Source: Exiguobacterium undae DSM 14481 (GTDB taxonomy: Bacteria > Bacillota > Bacilli > Exiguobacteriales > Exiguobacteriaceae). Taken from it: DNA of 64,000 nucleotides. The position numbers and the translations under genes are program-made. The first letter of the stretch is position 1. Each line of letters starts with the position of its first letter. The notes beneath the pieces are model-generated. The model searched no databases, had not been told where the DNA came from, and was given only the letters and a program-made list of their open reading frames with translations. Positions 9,393 through 18,449 of this stretch are shown piece after piece. The stretch is from contig NZ_KK211187.1 in the NCBI RefSeq assembly GCF_000620805.1, forward strand, positions 467,957 to 531,956, given 5' to 3'.

Positions 9393-10181
9393 ATGTTACG
9401 AGGAATGTATACGGCATCAAATGCCATGCAGTCATTACAACGGCAACAAGAGATGTTAAGTAACAACCTGGCGAACGCCCGGACACCCGGTTTCCGTGCC
9501 GATCAGGCGTCACTTCGGACGTTCCCGGAGATGATGATTCAGCAGGCAGGCGTCAATGAACGAACAGGCATCCGGTCACGCGGAACGGTCGGGACACTGG
9601 CGACCGGCGTCTTCATGCAGGCGGCGACACCGAACTTCGCACTCGGTTCGATTACGGAGACGGGGAATGCGACAGATATCCAAATCAGTTCGCTTGAAGG
9701 AGCTGCCCTCTTTACGGTCCGGCATACGGATCCGGCGACCGGGGAAGAAGAAACCCTTTATACGACCAATGGTCAGTTCGCCGTCGGACAAGACGGTCTC
9801 TTGCGGACAACGGAAAACGATCTTGTACTCGGTGCAGACGGTCAACCGTTGAACGTCATCAATGAAGATTTTGTCGTCGATGCAGATGGTGCTGTCACGG
9901 ACGGTAATGGTCAAGCAATCGGGAATCTGGGTCTTGTCGTGACGAATCAGCCGGAGACGTTGGAACGCACGGGTAACGGTCTGTTCCGATCACCGGACGC
10001 CTTGAACGCCGGTGCCGTCAAAGTTGATCAAGGAGTCCTTGAACTCGGCAACGTCGAAGTCGAACAGACGATGACGCAGATGAACGCCGGTCTGCGACAG
10101 TTTGAAGCCAATCAAAAAGTCATCCAAGCGTACGACCGGACTGCGGAGAAAGCCGTCTCGGAAATCGGACGCGTCCGCTAA
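9393..10181 (+). CDS. flhO: Flagellar rod/hook-basal body protein FlhO
   Basis: A 262-residue FlgF/FlgG-family protein, expected to be exported by the flagellar type III apparatus and to form part of the distal rod. The N-terminal MLRGMYTASNAMQSLQRQQE and SNNLANARTPGFRA motif is the family signature (SxNLANxxTxGFK), and the C-terminal half ends with the coiled-coil ELGNVEVEQTMTQM...FEANQKVIQAYDRT. The gene follows a SigD-like promoter and is 15 bases upstream of its paralogue flhP, as in B. subtilis where mbl-flhO-flhP are neighbours. ATG at 9393 has GAGGAG upstream. Confidence 0.92.
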   Translation: MLRGMYTASNAMQSLQRQQEMLSNNLANARTPGFRADQASLRTFPEMMIQQAGVNERTGIRSRGTVGTLATGVFMQAATPNFALGSITETGNATDIQISSLEGAALFTVRHTDPATGEEETLYTTNGQFAVGQDGLLRTTENDLVLGADGQPLNVINEDFVVDADGAVTDGNGQAIGNLGLVVTNQPETLERTGNGLFRSPDALNAGAVKVDQGVLELGNVEVEQTMTQMNAGLRQFEANQKVIQAYDRTAEKAVSEIGRVR

Positions 10182-10196
10182 TCAAGGAGGAAATCC

Positions 10197-10979
10197 ATGC
10201 AATCACTTTATACATCAGCCAGCACGATGGCTCAGCTCCAGAAGCAGCTCGATACGACGGGACATAATCTGGCGAATGCCAATACGAACGGCTACAAACG
10301 CCGGGACTCTCAGTTCAATGAACTGTTGGTCCGCAATCTTAACAATCAACCGGGCGGTCTCGTGACCGGACCATTGACGACACCAGAAGGACTGCGGCTT
10401 GGTGTCGGTGGATATGTCGCCAATGAAGCGACGCGGTTTACGACAGGGACGTTCCAGAACACGGGACGGAAACTCGATGCTGCGCTCAGTAATCCGCATC
10501 ATTTCTTTGGTGTGATTGATGCGGACGGCGTGACGAAATTTACGCGGGATGGCAATTTTGAATTGTCACCGCAAGCGAACGGACAAGTTTTGTTGACGGA
10601 TGATGCCGGCCGTTCTGTCATCAACCAGGCGAACGAACCGATTACGTTTCCGGATACGGCGACATCGATTGAACTGAACAAAGACGGCAACATCACGGGC
10701 GTCTTGAACGGGGAACGACGGGTTCTTGCCCGGATCGGCGTCGCTGATATTCCGAACCACGGCGAACTGACGGACGTCGGCGCCGGACTGTTCACGGCGA
10801 CGGGACAATACCAGAACGCAGCAGGGAATCCGTTGACAGTCGGTACACTCGAAACTTCAAACGTTGACATGGGGACGGAAATGACGAACTTGACGCAGAT
10901 TCAGCGTGCGTACCAGTTCAATTCCAAAGCTTTGACGACATCGGATCAGATGATGGGAATCGTGACGTCACTTAAGTAA
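10197..10979 (+). CDS. flhP: Flagellar rod/hook-basal body protein FlhP
   Basis: A 260-residue paralogue of FlhO with the same FlgG-like organisation: N-terminal helix MQSLYTSASTMAQLQKQLD, the motif HNLANANTNGYKRR, and a C-terminal ETSNVDMGTEMTNLTQIQRAYQFN helix with conserved N-V-D. It is likely secreted through the flagellar export system and forms part of the rod. AAGGAGG lies just ahead of the ATG at 10197, and the gene is cotranscribed with flhO. A terminator follows. Confidence 0.92.
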   Translation: MQSLYTSASTMAQLQKQLDTTGHNLANANTNGYKRRDSQFNELLVRNLNNQPGGLVTGPLTTPEGLRLGVGGYVANEATRFTTGTFQNTGRKLDAALSNPHHFFGVIDADGVTKFTRDGNFELSPQANGQVLLTDDAGRSVINQANEPITFPDTATSIELNKDGNITGVLNGERRVLARIGVADIPNHGELTDVGAGLFTATGQYQNAAGNPLTVGTLETSNVDMGTEMTNLTQIQRAYQFNSKALTTSDQMMGIVTSLK

Positions 10980-11002
10980 ATCACGGAAATTGAATACATG
11001 AG

Positions 11003-11039
11003 ACAACAAAAGCCACCTTGCGCAGGTGGCTTTTGTTGT
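11003..11039. terminator. Bidirectional terminator after flhP
   Basis: Fifteen-base perfect inverted repeat ACAACAAAAGCCACC / GGTGGCTTTTGTTGT with a seven-base loop. It lies between convergent flhP and the sensor kinase and can act for both. Confidence 0.9.
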
Positions 11040-11045
11040 CTTCAA

Positions 11046-13589
11046 TTATTCTTCATACGTCAGAATCGTTGAGATGACTGCAATCGGAAAGCGGATCGTA
11101 AAGGTTGATCCTATTCCGACCGTCGACTCGACTTCAATCGTTCCGTTATGGTGTTTGACGATTTCCTTACAAATTGATAAACCAAGTCCGGTTCCACCAA
11201 TTTTCCGTGTCTCCGAATTGTCGACCCGGTAAAACTTATCAAAGAGTTTCGACATCGATTCTTGCGGAATTCCGATTCCTTGGTCGCGAATCGTGATTTC
11301 GGCGAAATTGTCCCGATTTTGAATCTGGATCATGATATCGCCGCCATCCGGTGAGTACTTGATCGCATTGCTGAGCAGGTTGTTTAACAACTGCTTGATT
11401 TTTTCTGTATCGGCATCAATCATGATCGGACCTTCCGCTTCAAACATCAACTGGTGTGTCGTATGCGATGCATCGTGGAAGTCGATCAGTTCACTCGCAA
11501 GTTGAACGAGGTCAAACGTCGACATCTGATACCGCTGCTCACTCGACTCCATCCGCTGTACATCAAGGAAGTCATTGACGAGTGTCGTCAGGCGTCCGGT
11601 TTCCGAGTGAATCGTCGTTAAATACTTCCGTTGTTTCGGCGGATCGATTTCCCGGTTCAGCATCAGTTCCGTGAAGCCGAAGATCGAAGACAGCGGCGTT
11701 CGCAGTTCGTGCGAGACCGTCGAGACGAATTCTTCCTTCATCCGGTCCGCTTCCGTTTCCTTCGTGACATCACGCAAGACGAGCATCGTGCCGACCCAGA
11801 CGTGATTGATCTGAATCTTTTCGGCATAGATCTGGATGTAGGCGTTCTGCGACCGGATCGAGACGACAAGGCTGTCTTCCGGCAGATTTTGCTCGACGAT
11901 CTGTTCGATGTATTGTTCGAACGGTTCCGGCTCATCGATGATCGACGACAGGGCCGACATCGCTTGGCGGAACGACGAAAGGTTACTTTCGTTTTGATGT
12001 TCGGTCTGGACTTCCGGGAACAGCTTCATCAACGGTTCGTTGACGAGCAATTCGTCGGATTCGTGTTCGATATAGACGACGGCTTCCCGAATCGAGTTCA
12101 GGAGTTGTCCCGTCTTGTTTTTCTCATGGATCATTTTTTCATAGATCCCCATCCGCATCAGTGAGAGGGACAACTGGTGCGAGAACGACAGGATGTCGCC
12201 CATCTGTTCCGGTGTGAAGGCATCGCGGTAACGGACGAGATAAATACAGGCGATAATCTGTTCTTCATTCGGGTCAAGGATCGGTACAGCGACTTCATAC
12301 ATATAGTAGGGATACGGTAACGGGCTGTCGTGCGCGACTTGTTTCGACGAGTGGACCGGTCGTTTCAAGACGCGTGCCCGGTGGAACAGCGACTGGTCGT
12401 CTTTGACGAGTTGACCGACCATTTCTTCCGTCATCCCGTACTCGATCGTCGACCGGACGTCATGCTGATCGAGGAACAGCAGGGCACCGATTTCCGAATG
12501 GGTGATCGAGACGAGTTTCTCGATGATTTCCGGATAAGCGGTCAACGTCTCGCGAGATGCGAGGGTCTCCGTCAATTCGTTCCGGTATTTTAAATGCTGT
12601 TCGCTGCGCAACGTGATTTCGAGTGCTTCTTCGAGTTCCTCTTGTTGCGCCTGCAACTCTTCCTGCTGGGCGACGAGTTCTTCTTGCTGCGCTTGTAACT
12701 CTTCGTTTTTCGCGAGCATGTGGACCTTGTTGTCAGCAATCGATGTTGCCATCTGATTAAATGATGTGGTTAAGGTATAAAGCTCATCGTGACGTTTCGG
12801 TAACGGAATCGTTGCGATATCTTCACCGGTCGCAAGTAAGGCACTGTCCCGTGACAGCGTGTTAACCTGCTTCGTCACCCGGCTGATGAACGGACGAACG
12901 AGTAACAACAAGATGATGATCAATACCACGAGATTCGACAACCAGATGAACTGGGCAACCCGCATCTCACCGAGCAAACTCGTTTTCGCTTCGGTTTCTT
13001 TGTCTTGGATCAACGTCAGGTAGTCCGCGAGCAACGTGTCGATCCCGGCAGCGTCTGTGTCCGTCGTCAACTGACTGTTTGATCCTCGTAACGTCCCGTT
13101 GGCGTTGAATAAATCGTCCCCGTTTGAAAGGGAAGCAAGCGTCTTCGGATCGAGGAACGTTTCGTCAATCGATCCTTGTCTTTTTCCATCGACGTATTCC
13201 GTCAGAAGTGGGAGGGCCGTGCCGAAATAATCGTCGTAAAGCGATCGCGTGGCGGCGGCATATTCTGTCCCTTGCTCGTAGATAGCATTTTCTTCGAACC
13301 AGTTCGTCAAACGATTGATTTCACGCTGATTGGCTTTGATCGTATCCAGTATTTCCGGTGTTCCGAACAGCACATACGACTTCACATTGCTCTGCACAAG
13401 TGTCCATTCGTTGGCTAACGCATTGGCGTTCGTTCGACGTTCCCGTAAATCATCAAATGTCGCATTCGTCTGATCAATTTTTCGTTCTGTATACGTATAG
13501 ACAATGGCTGATGTCAGACTGAGGACGATAAATACCATATAAAACGCAAACATCAGTTGGCGACCAATTTTTTGATTAATCCATTTCAC
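11046..13589 (-). CDS. Membrane sensor histidine kinase with CHASE-like sensor, HAMP, GAF and PAS
   Basis: An 847-residue hybrid-free histidine kinase. Order seen: TM1 (about 12-34), an extracytoplasmic domain of about 165 residues with helical character like CHASE3, TM2 (about 205-225), a HAMP linker, a striking Gln/Glu coiled coil (repeats of QAQQEELEE type), a GAF-like domain (about 350-480), a PAS-like region (about 500-600), the HisKA box SHELRTPLSSIFGF with His near 625, and HATPase motifs N (NNLLSNAIKYS), G1 (DQGIGIP) and G2 (GTGLGLSI). I chose the GTG at 13589, which has GGAGGA seven to eight bases upstream; the GTG five codons earlier overlaps that site. No response regulator gene adjoins it, so the partner is encoded elsewhere. 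Confidence 0.9.
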   Translation of the reverse strand: MKWINQKIGRQLMFAFYMVFIVLSLTSAIVYTYTERKIDQTNATFDDLRERRTNANALANEWTLVQSNVKSYVLFGTPEILDTIKANQREINRLTNWFEENAIYEQGTEYAAATRSLYDDYFGTALPLLTEYVDGKRQGSIDETFLDPKTLASLSNGDDLFNANGTLRGSNSQLTTDTDAAGIDTLLADYLTLIQDKETEAKTSLLGEMRVAQFIWLSNLVVLIIILLLLVRPFISRVTKQVNTLSRDSALLATGEDIATIPLPKRHDELYTLTTSFNQMATSIADNKVHMLAKNEELQAQQEELVAQQEELQAQQEELEEALEITLRSEQHLKYRNELTETLASRETLTAYPEIIEKLVSITHSEIGALLFLDQHDVRSTIEYGMTEEMVGQLVKDDQSLFHRARVLKRPVHSSKQVAHDSPLPYPYYMYEVAVPILDPNEEQIIACIYLVRYRDAFTPEQMGDILSFSHQLSLSLMRMGIYEKMIHEKNKTGQLLNSIREAVVYIEHESDELLVNEPLMKLFPEVQTEHQNESNLSSFRQAMSALSSIIDEPEPFEQYIEQIVEQNLPEDSLVVSIRSQNAYIQIYAEKIQINHVWVGTMLVLRDVTKETEADRMKEEFVSTVSHELRTPLSSIFGFTELMLNREIDPPKQRKYLTTIHSETGRLTTLVNDFLDVQRMESSEQRYQMSTFDLVQLASELIDFHDASHTTHQLMFEAEGPIMIDADTEKIKQLLNNLLSNAIKYSPDGGDIMIQIQNRDNFAEITIRDQGIGIPQESMSKLFDKFYRVDNSETRKIGGTGLGLSICKEIVKHHNGTIEVESTVGIGSTFTIRFPIAVISTILTYEE

Positions 13590-13868
13590 TTGTTTATCCT
13601 CCACGTGTAGTTTTATTCAATTCAAAAAATTAATCCAGTATTTTTATCTTACTTAATCAAATAGGCATTCATCAAACTTTAACACGCAAAGATGTAAAAA
13701 AGATATTTTATTTACTAGTTTCTTCTAATGAACGTTAAATGAGAGCCGTTTCAAGTCATCAAGAAATCGTAGCCGCTTCACTATTTTTTGAAAATAAGGA
13801 TTAGAAGAGCCGGAATAAAGGGAATCTACTGAGTGATGCCATTATTTTAATCATAAGGAAGTGACAAG

Positions 13869-15026
13869 ATGCAAAAGATGTTTGAGAACAAATGGTACCG
13901 TGGTGCCTGGTGGATCATGACGTTGCTGATCATCGTCTGGATCGGGAATCATGTGACGTTCTTGTTTCGGCCGATTGCAATCTTACTGCAAATGGTCGTA
14001 CCGCCGCTTGCGATTGCCGGGATTCTTTATTATGTCCTGTTGCCGATCGTTGAGCTGCTCGAGAAAAAGATGAAACGCCGGCCGGCCGTGATCGTTGTAT
14101 TGTTTGGTCTCGGTGGAATCCTGACAGCGCTTGGATTCATCTTCGGACCGATGCTGTCAGACCAAATCACGGAATTCGTCAATTCGATTCCGACACTCGC
14201 TTCACAATTCCAACGTCAACTTGTCGACGTGCGGGATCAATTGCAAAACAGTGCCTTCTTCTCCCGTTTCCTCGGAGGACAGGATGATCTGTTTAACAAG
14301 TTTTCCGGTAACATTTCCGAGTACGCATCGACGTTCTTAAAAAATATTGGAACCGGTGTCGGTGGATTCGTCAGCATCATCACGACGACGGTCGTCACGA
14401 TTGTCATCATCCCGATCATGTTGATCTACATGTTGCTCGATGGGGATAAATTAAAAGGCAATCTCGTAAAGATGATGCCGTATGAATACCATAAGGAAAC
14501 GAAAAAAATCCTCAGTGACGTTCACTTGACGATCATGAGTTACATTCGGGGACAAGTCATCGTCAGTATCGGCGTCGGGATCATTGCCTATATCGGTTAC
14601 TTGATCATCGGGATTGACTATGCCTTACTGCTCGCCTTGTTTGCGACGATGACGAACATCATTCCGTTCCTCGGTCCGGTCATCGGTGTGATTCCGGCCC
14701 TGATCGTCGGTTTCATTCAGGATCCGATTCTCGCCGTCTACGCGGTCATCGTCATGACGGTCGCCCAGCAAATCGACTCGCACATCATGTCACCGCTCGT
14801 CCAAGGGAAAACCCTTGATGTCCACCCGCTGACGATCATCATCGTTTTACTCGTTGCCGGGAACATCGCCGGCTTCTTCGGTGTCTTGCTCGGTGTGCCG
14901 TTCTATGCCGTCATGAAGGTCATCATCCTCAATATCCGCCGTCTCTATCATTTGCGGTCACAGAAGAAGATGGTCATTGCCGAAGACGACAAGACGTTTA
15001 ATACAATCGTGACGACAAAAGATTGA
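13869..15026 (+). CDS. AI-2E family membrane transporter (YueF/YdiK-like)
   Basis: A 385-residue polytopic membrane protein. Hydrophobic segments group at the N-terminus (residues about 13-32, 35-60, 72-92), followed by an amphipathic section (DQITEFVNSIPTLASQFQRQ) and then further TMs in the C-terminal half, with the family hallmark IIPFLGPVIGVIPALIVG near residues 270-290. Members have been linked to autoinducer-2 export or Na+(Li+)/H+ antiport, but most are uncharacterised, so the substrate remains open. ATG at 13869 follows AAGGAAGTGACAAG. Confidence 0.85.
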   Translation: MQKMFENKWYRGAWWIMTLLIIVWIGNHVTFLFRPIAILLQMVVPPLAIAGILYYVLLPIVELLEKKMKRRPAVIVVLFGLGGILTALGFIFGPMLSDQITEFVNSIPTLASQFQRQLVDVRDQLQNSAFFSRFLGGQDDLFNKFSGNISEYASTFLKNIGTGVGGFVSIITTTVVTIVIIPIMLIYMLLDGDKLKGNLVKMMPYEYHKETKKILSDVHLTIMSYIRGQVIVSIGVGIIAYIGYLIIGIDYALLLALFATMTNIIPFLGPVIGVIPALIVGFIQDPILAVYAVIVMTVAQQIDSHIMSPLVQGKTLDVHPLTIIIVLLVAGNIAGFFGVLLGVPFYAVMKVIILNIRRLYHLRSQKKMVIAEDDKTFNTIVTTKD

Positions 15027-15099
15027 GTTTTGAATTTTCCCGCTGCTTCGGTCATACTGAGAAGGTAGAGTATCGTGTCACGAAAGGGGTATGCGTCAG

Positions 15100-15423
15100 A
15101 TGGATCAACGTCATGTAGAAGAGCAGGCTGATTTATTAGCACTCCAGAAGTTTCAACACAATTTTGAGAACAGTCTTAAGTCGAGTGTCATTTACATCCT
15201 GCGGGATGGGGCATTGACGATTGGTGAGATTGAACAACGCTTGGATCAATCCCATGGTCAGATTCTCGAACAACTGCAAGAGCTGATCGAAGACGGGCTT
15301 GTTTTGCAGCAGATGTCCGAAAAAGTACAGGGATTAGCCTATTCATTGACGGGACCGGCAGAAGAACTCGTGCGCCAGTTCAAGGAATCGATTGTGTGGA
15401 GTAAACAACACATCACGTATTAA
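15100..15423 (+). CDS. Small winged-helix DNA-binding protein
   Basis: A 107-residue protein with a predicted winged helix-turn-helix in its centre: SVIYILRDGALTIGEIEQRL, then SHGQILEQLQELIEDGLV and a wing (QGLAYSLTGPAEEL). This order (H1, H2, recognition helix, wing) resembles ArsR, HxlR or PadR regulators, but I cannot place it in one family. I chose the ATG at 15100, ten bases after AAAGGGG; the ATG at 15091 almost abuts that site. It is probably a single-gene unit ending at a strong terminator. Regulatory targets are unknown. Confidence 0.65.
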   Translation: MDQRHVEEQADLLALQKFQHNFENSLKSSVIYILRDGALTIGEIEQRLDQSHGQILEQLQELIEDGLVLQQMSEKVQGLAYSLTGPAEELVRQFKESIVWSKQHITY

Positions 15424-15436
15424 CAAATGCCACAAG

Positions 15437-15468
15437 AACCTCTTGAGCCCTGCTCAAGAGGTTTTTTT
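15437..15468 (+). terminator. Terminator after the small wHTH gene
   Basis: Ten-base stem ACCTCTTGAG / CTCAAGAGGT with five-base loop, followed by seven T residues. Confidence 0.93.
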
Positions 15469-15739
15469 GTCGGATTGCTTATTATATCGGTATAAAGTGA
15501 AAAACGACGCTTTTGGAAGTAATTAGCGGAATAAGTAATGAAATAAAATTACAATATATTTTATCTTTGTTAAAATCAAAATAAATATTAAATATATTTT
15601 AATGGGAATTTAGTATCTCAAATACTGGTTAATAATAACTATATAATCATTATGATTGTAAAAAAATGTATATTTTTTAGTCAGAAAGTCGCATAATATG
15701 AGGTGTAAGGTAATTTTTCTCAAGAAAAGGAGTGTTCCA
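15469..15739. other. AT-rich leader of the Asp-Ala repeat gene
   Basis: About 270 very AT-rich bases with no gene. A TATAAT hexamer at 15642-15647 is a possible -10 box, though no good -35 box lies at the right distance. Overlapping it is the palindrome AATCAT-T-ATGATT (15645-15657), which might be an operator. The ribosome binding site AAGGAG lies at 15726-15731. Confidence 0.4.
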
Positions 15740-18367
15740 ATGAACAAGAAGACACCTGATTTTCGAAAGAAGATGAACCAACACCATAGAAACCACACCA
15801 AGCGGCTCGTCAAACTATTGGCAGCGTCCTCACTCGCCCTCTCTCCGATCTCCTTCACGTATACAAAAACCGAAGCATCTGAAAAAAAGTTTCAATCGCA
15901 ACAACAACAGTTTGCGAATTCGATTAAAAATTCGCTGTCCGGTGCACCTGCCAATCGGGTCAGTTTGGCGGATGTTCAGTTATTGACCGGTGTACAGGTG
16001 ACTGCTGGACTGACAGAACAGCCGGATCGCTATGATTTAGCACTGGGACTGACCGGAGTCGGTCTCGCGGATGCACAAGTCCTTAATCCGGAACGCGTCG
16101 CCGTCTTTAATGTACCGGATCTTGCCGGAAAAATGACGGCTGACGGCAATGCGGCTGTCAGCGTTGAACTTCTCCCGGTGACGTTACAGGATTTACCGAC
16201 GTTAGAGAGACAATTGGATCCGTTGACAGGAGAGGTGACGAATGTAGTAAGCAGGCTTTTGACAAGAATTGATCGATTACAGAACAGACCGATTGGTGCG
16301 TTATTAAGAGTTGAAGGTTTAACAGAGTTAAGCACGGCACTGGAAAACCTTCAAAATCTGGATTCGGCCTTATCTGATTTATTAAAATATGAAGATTCGA
16401 TTCCGTTTACCGTGAATCCAGATGGTTCCATCATCGTTGATTTTAGTGACGGGTTAGGCAACCACTTGGACACTGCAGTGAAACAAGTCGTTCAAACGGC
16501 ATTACAAGATCTAGTCGATGCCATTACGAATGTAAAATTGAGCGGGCTTGCCGGAAGCATCATTAATCCGATATTAAATCCAGTCAGAAGTCTTTTGCCG
16601 GATGTGAATGCATTATTGAATGCAGTCACGAACGATACAGTAAACCTGTCTAACGATTTAGCTGGTGTACAAGTCCTCGGACCGACCTCCGTCAATCTCA
16701 ATGTGGATGTCGTAAAACCAGCAGATGTGCCGCAAGATGACGTTGTCGTGACAGGATCAGCCGTCAGTACAACCGTGATCGATGCCGAGTTGTTGAGTGA
16801 TCTCGATGGACGAGCGACGATTGTATTTGATGAAGAAGCGGATGCTGACGCGGATGCCGATGCGGATGCCGACGCGGATGCTGACGCCGATGCGGATGCC
16901 GACGCCGATGCCGATGCGGATGCCGATGCTGACGCCGATGCTGACGCCGATGCGGATGCGGATGCGGATGCCGACGCCGATGCGGATGCCGACGCCGATG
17001 CGGATGCTGACGCCGATGCGGATGCTGACGCTGATGCGGATGCCGATGCTGACGCCGATGCCGACGCTGACGCTGACGCTGACGCTGACGCCGATGCGGA
17101 TGCCGATGCGGACGCTGATGCTGATGCGGATGCCGACGCCGATGCCGACGCTGATGCGGATGCTGACGCGGATGCCGATGCTGACGCCGATGCCGATGCC
17201 GATGCTGATGCGGATGCTGACGCGGATGCCGACGCTGACGCGGATGCGGATGCGGATGCTGACGCTGACGCTGACGCGGATGCCGACGCGGATGCTGACG
17301 CGGATGCCGACGCTGACGCGGATGCGGATGCGGATGCTGACGCTGACGCTGACGCGGATGCCGACGCGGACGCCGACGCGGATGCCGACGCTGACGCGGA
17401 TGCCGATGCGGATGCTGACGCTGATGCGGATGCGGATGCGGATGCGGATGCCGACGCCGATGCCGACGCCGATGCGGATGCGGATGCTGACGCCGATGCG
17501 GATGCCGATGCGGATGCCGACGCTGACGCGGATGCTGATGCTGATGCGGATGCGGACGCCGATGCGGACGCCGATGCGGATGCCGATGCTGATGCCGATG
17601 CGGATGCCGATGCGGATGCTGATGCTGATGCCGATGCGGATGCCGATGCTGATGCGGATGCCGATGCTGATGCCGATGCTGACGCTGATGCCGATGCTGA
17701 CGCTGATGCCGATGCTGACGCTGATGCGGACGCTGATGCGGACGCCGATGCTGATGCTGATGCGGACGCCGATGCGGATGCGGATGCCGATGCCGATGCT
17801 GACGCCGATGCGGATGCCGATGCCGATGCTGACGCCGATGCGGATGCGGATGCCGATGCGGATGCTGATGCAGATGCTGACGCTGATGCGGACGCTGATG
17901 CAGATGCTGACGCTGATGCGGATGCTGATAAAGATAATGACAACGATAACGATAATGGCAATGATAACGACGGTGATGATGACAACAAGCCAGATCCGGT
18001 CATGGATCCGAAAGATGATAATGATGCCGTGGTCGTGCCGATTCCAATCATTACAACGCCGACCCCACCATCGAATGCAGGCGTCATTACAAAACCAACT
18101 TTACCGACAAATGGAGGGGCTGTAACGAAACCGACGTTACCATCAAATTCTGGTGTCGTCACAAAACCGACGTTGCCGGCAACAAACGGCATTTCAGCTA
18201 AAAACACACCAATGTATTCAAAACCGGTCAGTCAGCCACTTCCGAAACCTGTGGCGAAAAGTCTTCCGAACACGTCTGAGAACCTCTTCTTGATCACCTT
18301 GATGGGGATGCTCGCGACGTTGACCGGATTGTTCGCCAAACTATTCCGACGCCGTCCACAAGACTGA
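15740..18367 (+). CDS. LPNTS-anchored surface protein with giant Asp-Ala repeat stalk
   Basis: An 875-residue exported wall protein. It starts with a long basic N-terminal region and a hydrophobic segment (KLLAASSLALSPISF), a signal peptide. Residues about 45-365 form an uncharacterised head rich in Val, Leu, Asp and Asn. Residues 368-730 are an almost unbroken alternation of Asp and Ala, about 181 dipeptides. Then come DNDNDN-type residues, Pro-Thr-rich KPTLP repeats, and a sorting signal: LPNTS at 842-846, a hydrophobic segment and a RRRPQD tail. The repeat is highly acidic, about -181 charge, and would extend the head from the wall much as Ser-Asp stalks do in Sdr proteins. The ATG at 15740 has AAGGAG upstream; an earlier in-frame ATG lacks one. 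The downstream sortase is the obvious partner. No homologue of the head is recognised. Confidence 0.85.
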   Translation: MNKKTPDFRKKMNQHHRNHTKRLVKLLAASSLALSPISFTYTKTEASEKKFQSQQQQFANSIKNSLSGAPANRVSLADVQLLTGVQVTAGLTEQPDRYDLALGLTGVGLADAQVLNPERVAVFNVPDLAGKMTADGNAAVSVELLPVTLQDLPTLERQLDPLTGEVTNVVSRLLTRIDRLQNRPIGALLRVEGLTELSTALENLQNLDSALSDLLKYEDSIPFTVNPDGSIIVDFSDGLGNHLDTAVKQVVQTALQDLVDAITNVKLSGLAGSIINPILNPVRSLLPDVNALLNAVTNDTVNLSNDLAGVQVLGPTSVNLNVDVVKPADVPQDDVVVTGSAVSTTVIDAELLSDLDGRATIVFDEEADADADADADADADADADADADADADADADADADADADADADADADADADADADADADADADADADADADADADADADADADADADADADADADADADADADADADADADADADADADADADADADADADADADADADADADADADADADADADADADADADADADADADADADADADADADADADADADADADADADADADADADADADADADADADADADADADADADADADADADADADADADADADADADADADADADADADADADADADADADADADADADADADADADADADADADADADADADADADADADADADADADADADADADADADADADADADADADADADADADADADADKDNDNDNDNGNDNDGDDDNKPDPVMDPKDDNDAVVVPIPIITTPTPPSNAGVITKPTLPTNGGAVTKPTLPSNSGVVTKPTLPATNGISAKNTPMYSKPVSQPLPKPVAKSLPNTSENLFLITLMGMLATLTGLFAKLFRRRPQD
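16841..17929 (+). repeat. Hexanucleotide GAYGCN tandem array encoding (Asp-Ala)n
   Basis: A 1,089-base array with strict 6-base periodicity (GAT or GAC followed by GCG, GCT or GCC). The third positions vary freely, so DNA copies are degenerate while the protein stays purely Asp-Ala. GCA appears only near the 3' end. Longer sub-repeats recur, for example in 17221-17360, which indicates duplication of multi-unit blocks. The array keeps all six frames largely open and produces long false reading frames on both strands. Confidence 0.95.
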
Positions 18368-18387
18368 GTCGACAAAAAAGTGATTTC

Positions 18388-18432
18388 ACTTGTAGCAAGG
18401 ACGTCGTGTCCTTGCTGCAAGTTCATCTTTTT
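18388..18432 (+). terminator. Hairpin between the surface protein and the sortase operon
   Basis: A long imperfect hairpin, ACTTGTAGCAAGGAC / GTCCTTGCTGCAAGT, with a short loop is followed by TCATCTTTTTG. It lies between the repeat protein and the next gene, which starts only 18 bases after the T-run. It may be a partial terminator that lets the surface protein be made in excess over its processing enzymes. Confidence 0.65.
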
Positions 18433-18449
18433 GATAGGAGTGAGACGGA

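Noticed and set aside
11631-12164. 177-codon plus-strand frame opposite the sensor kinase
   Set aside because: Arg/Asp/Phe-rich antisense shadow of a conserved kinase gene.
15645-15657. Fur box upstream of the Asp-Ala protein gene
   Set aside because: The AATCAT-T-ATGATT palindrome does not follow the TGATAAT-N-ATTATCA pattern.
16841-17929. CRISPR-like repeat array
   Set aside because: Strict 6-base tandem period without spacers; it is a coding microsatellite.
16797-18125. 442-codon plus-strand frame with Met-Pro/Arg-Met/Leu-Thr repeats
   Set aside because: Out-of-frame reading of the same 6-base array; composition is meaningless and there is no plausible start.
16492-18207. 571-codon open frame on the minus strand rich in Ser-Ala repeats
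   Set aside because: It is the antisense reading of the Asp-Ala array, has no ribosome binding site or signal peptide, and the plus-strand frame has a full set of surface-protein features.
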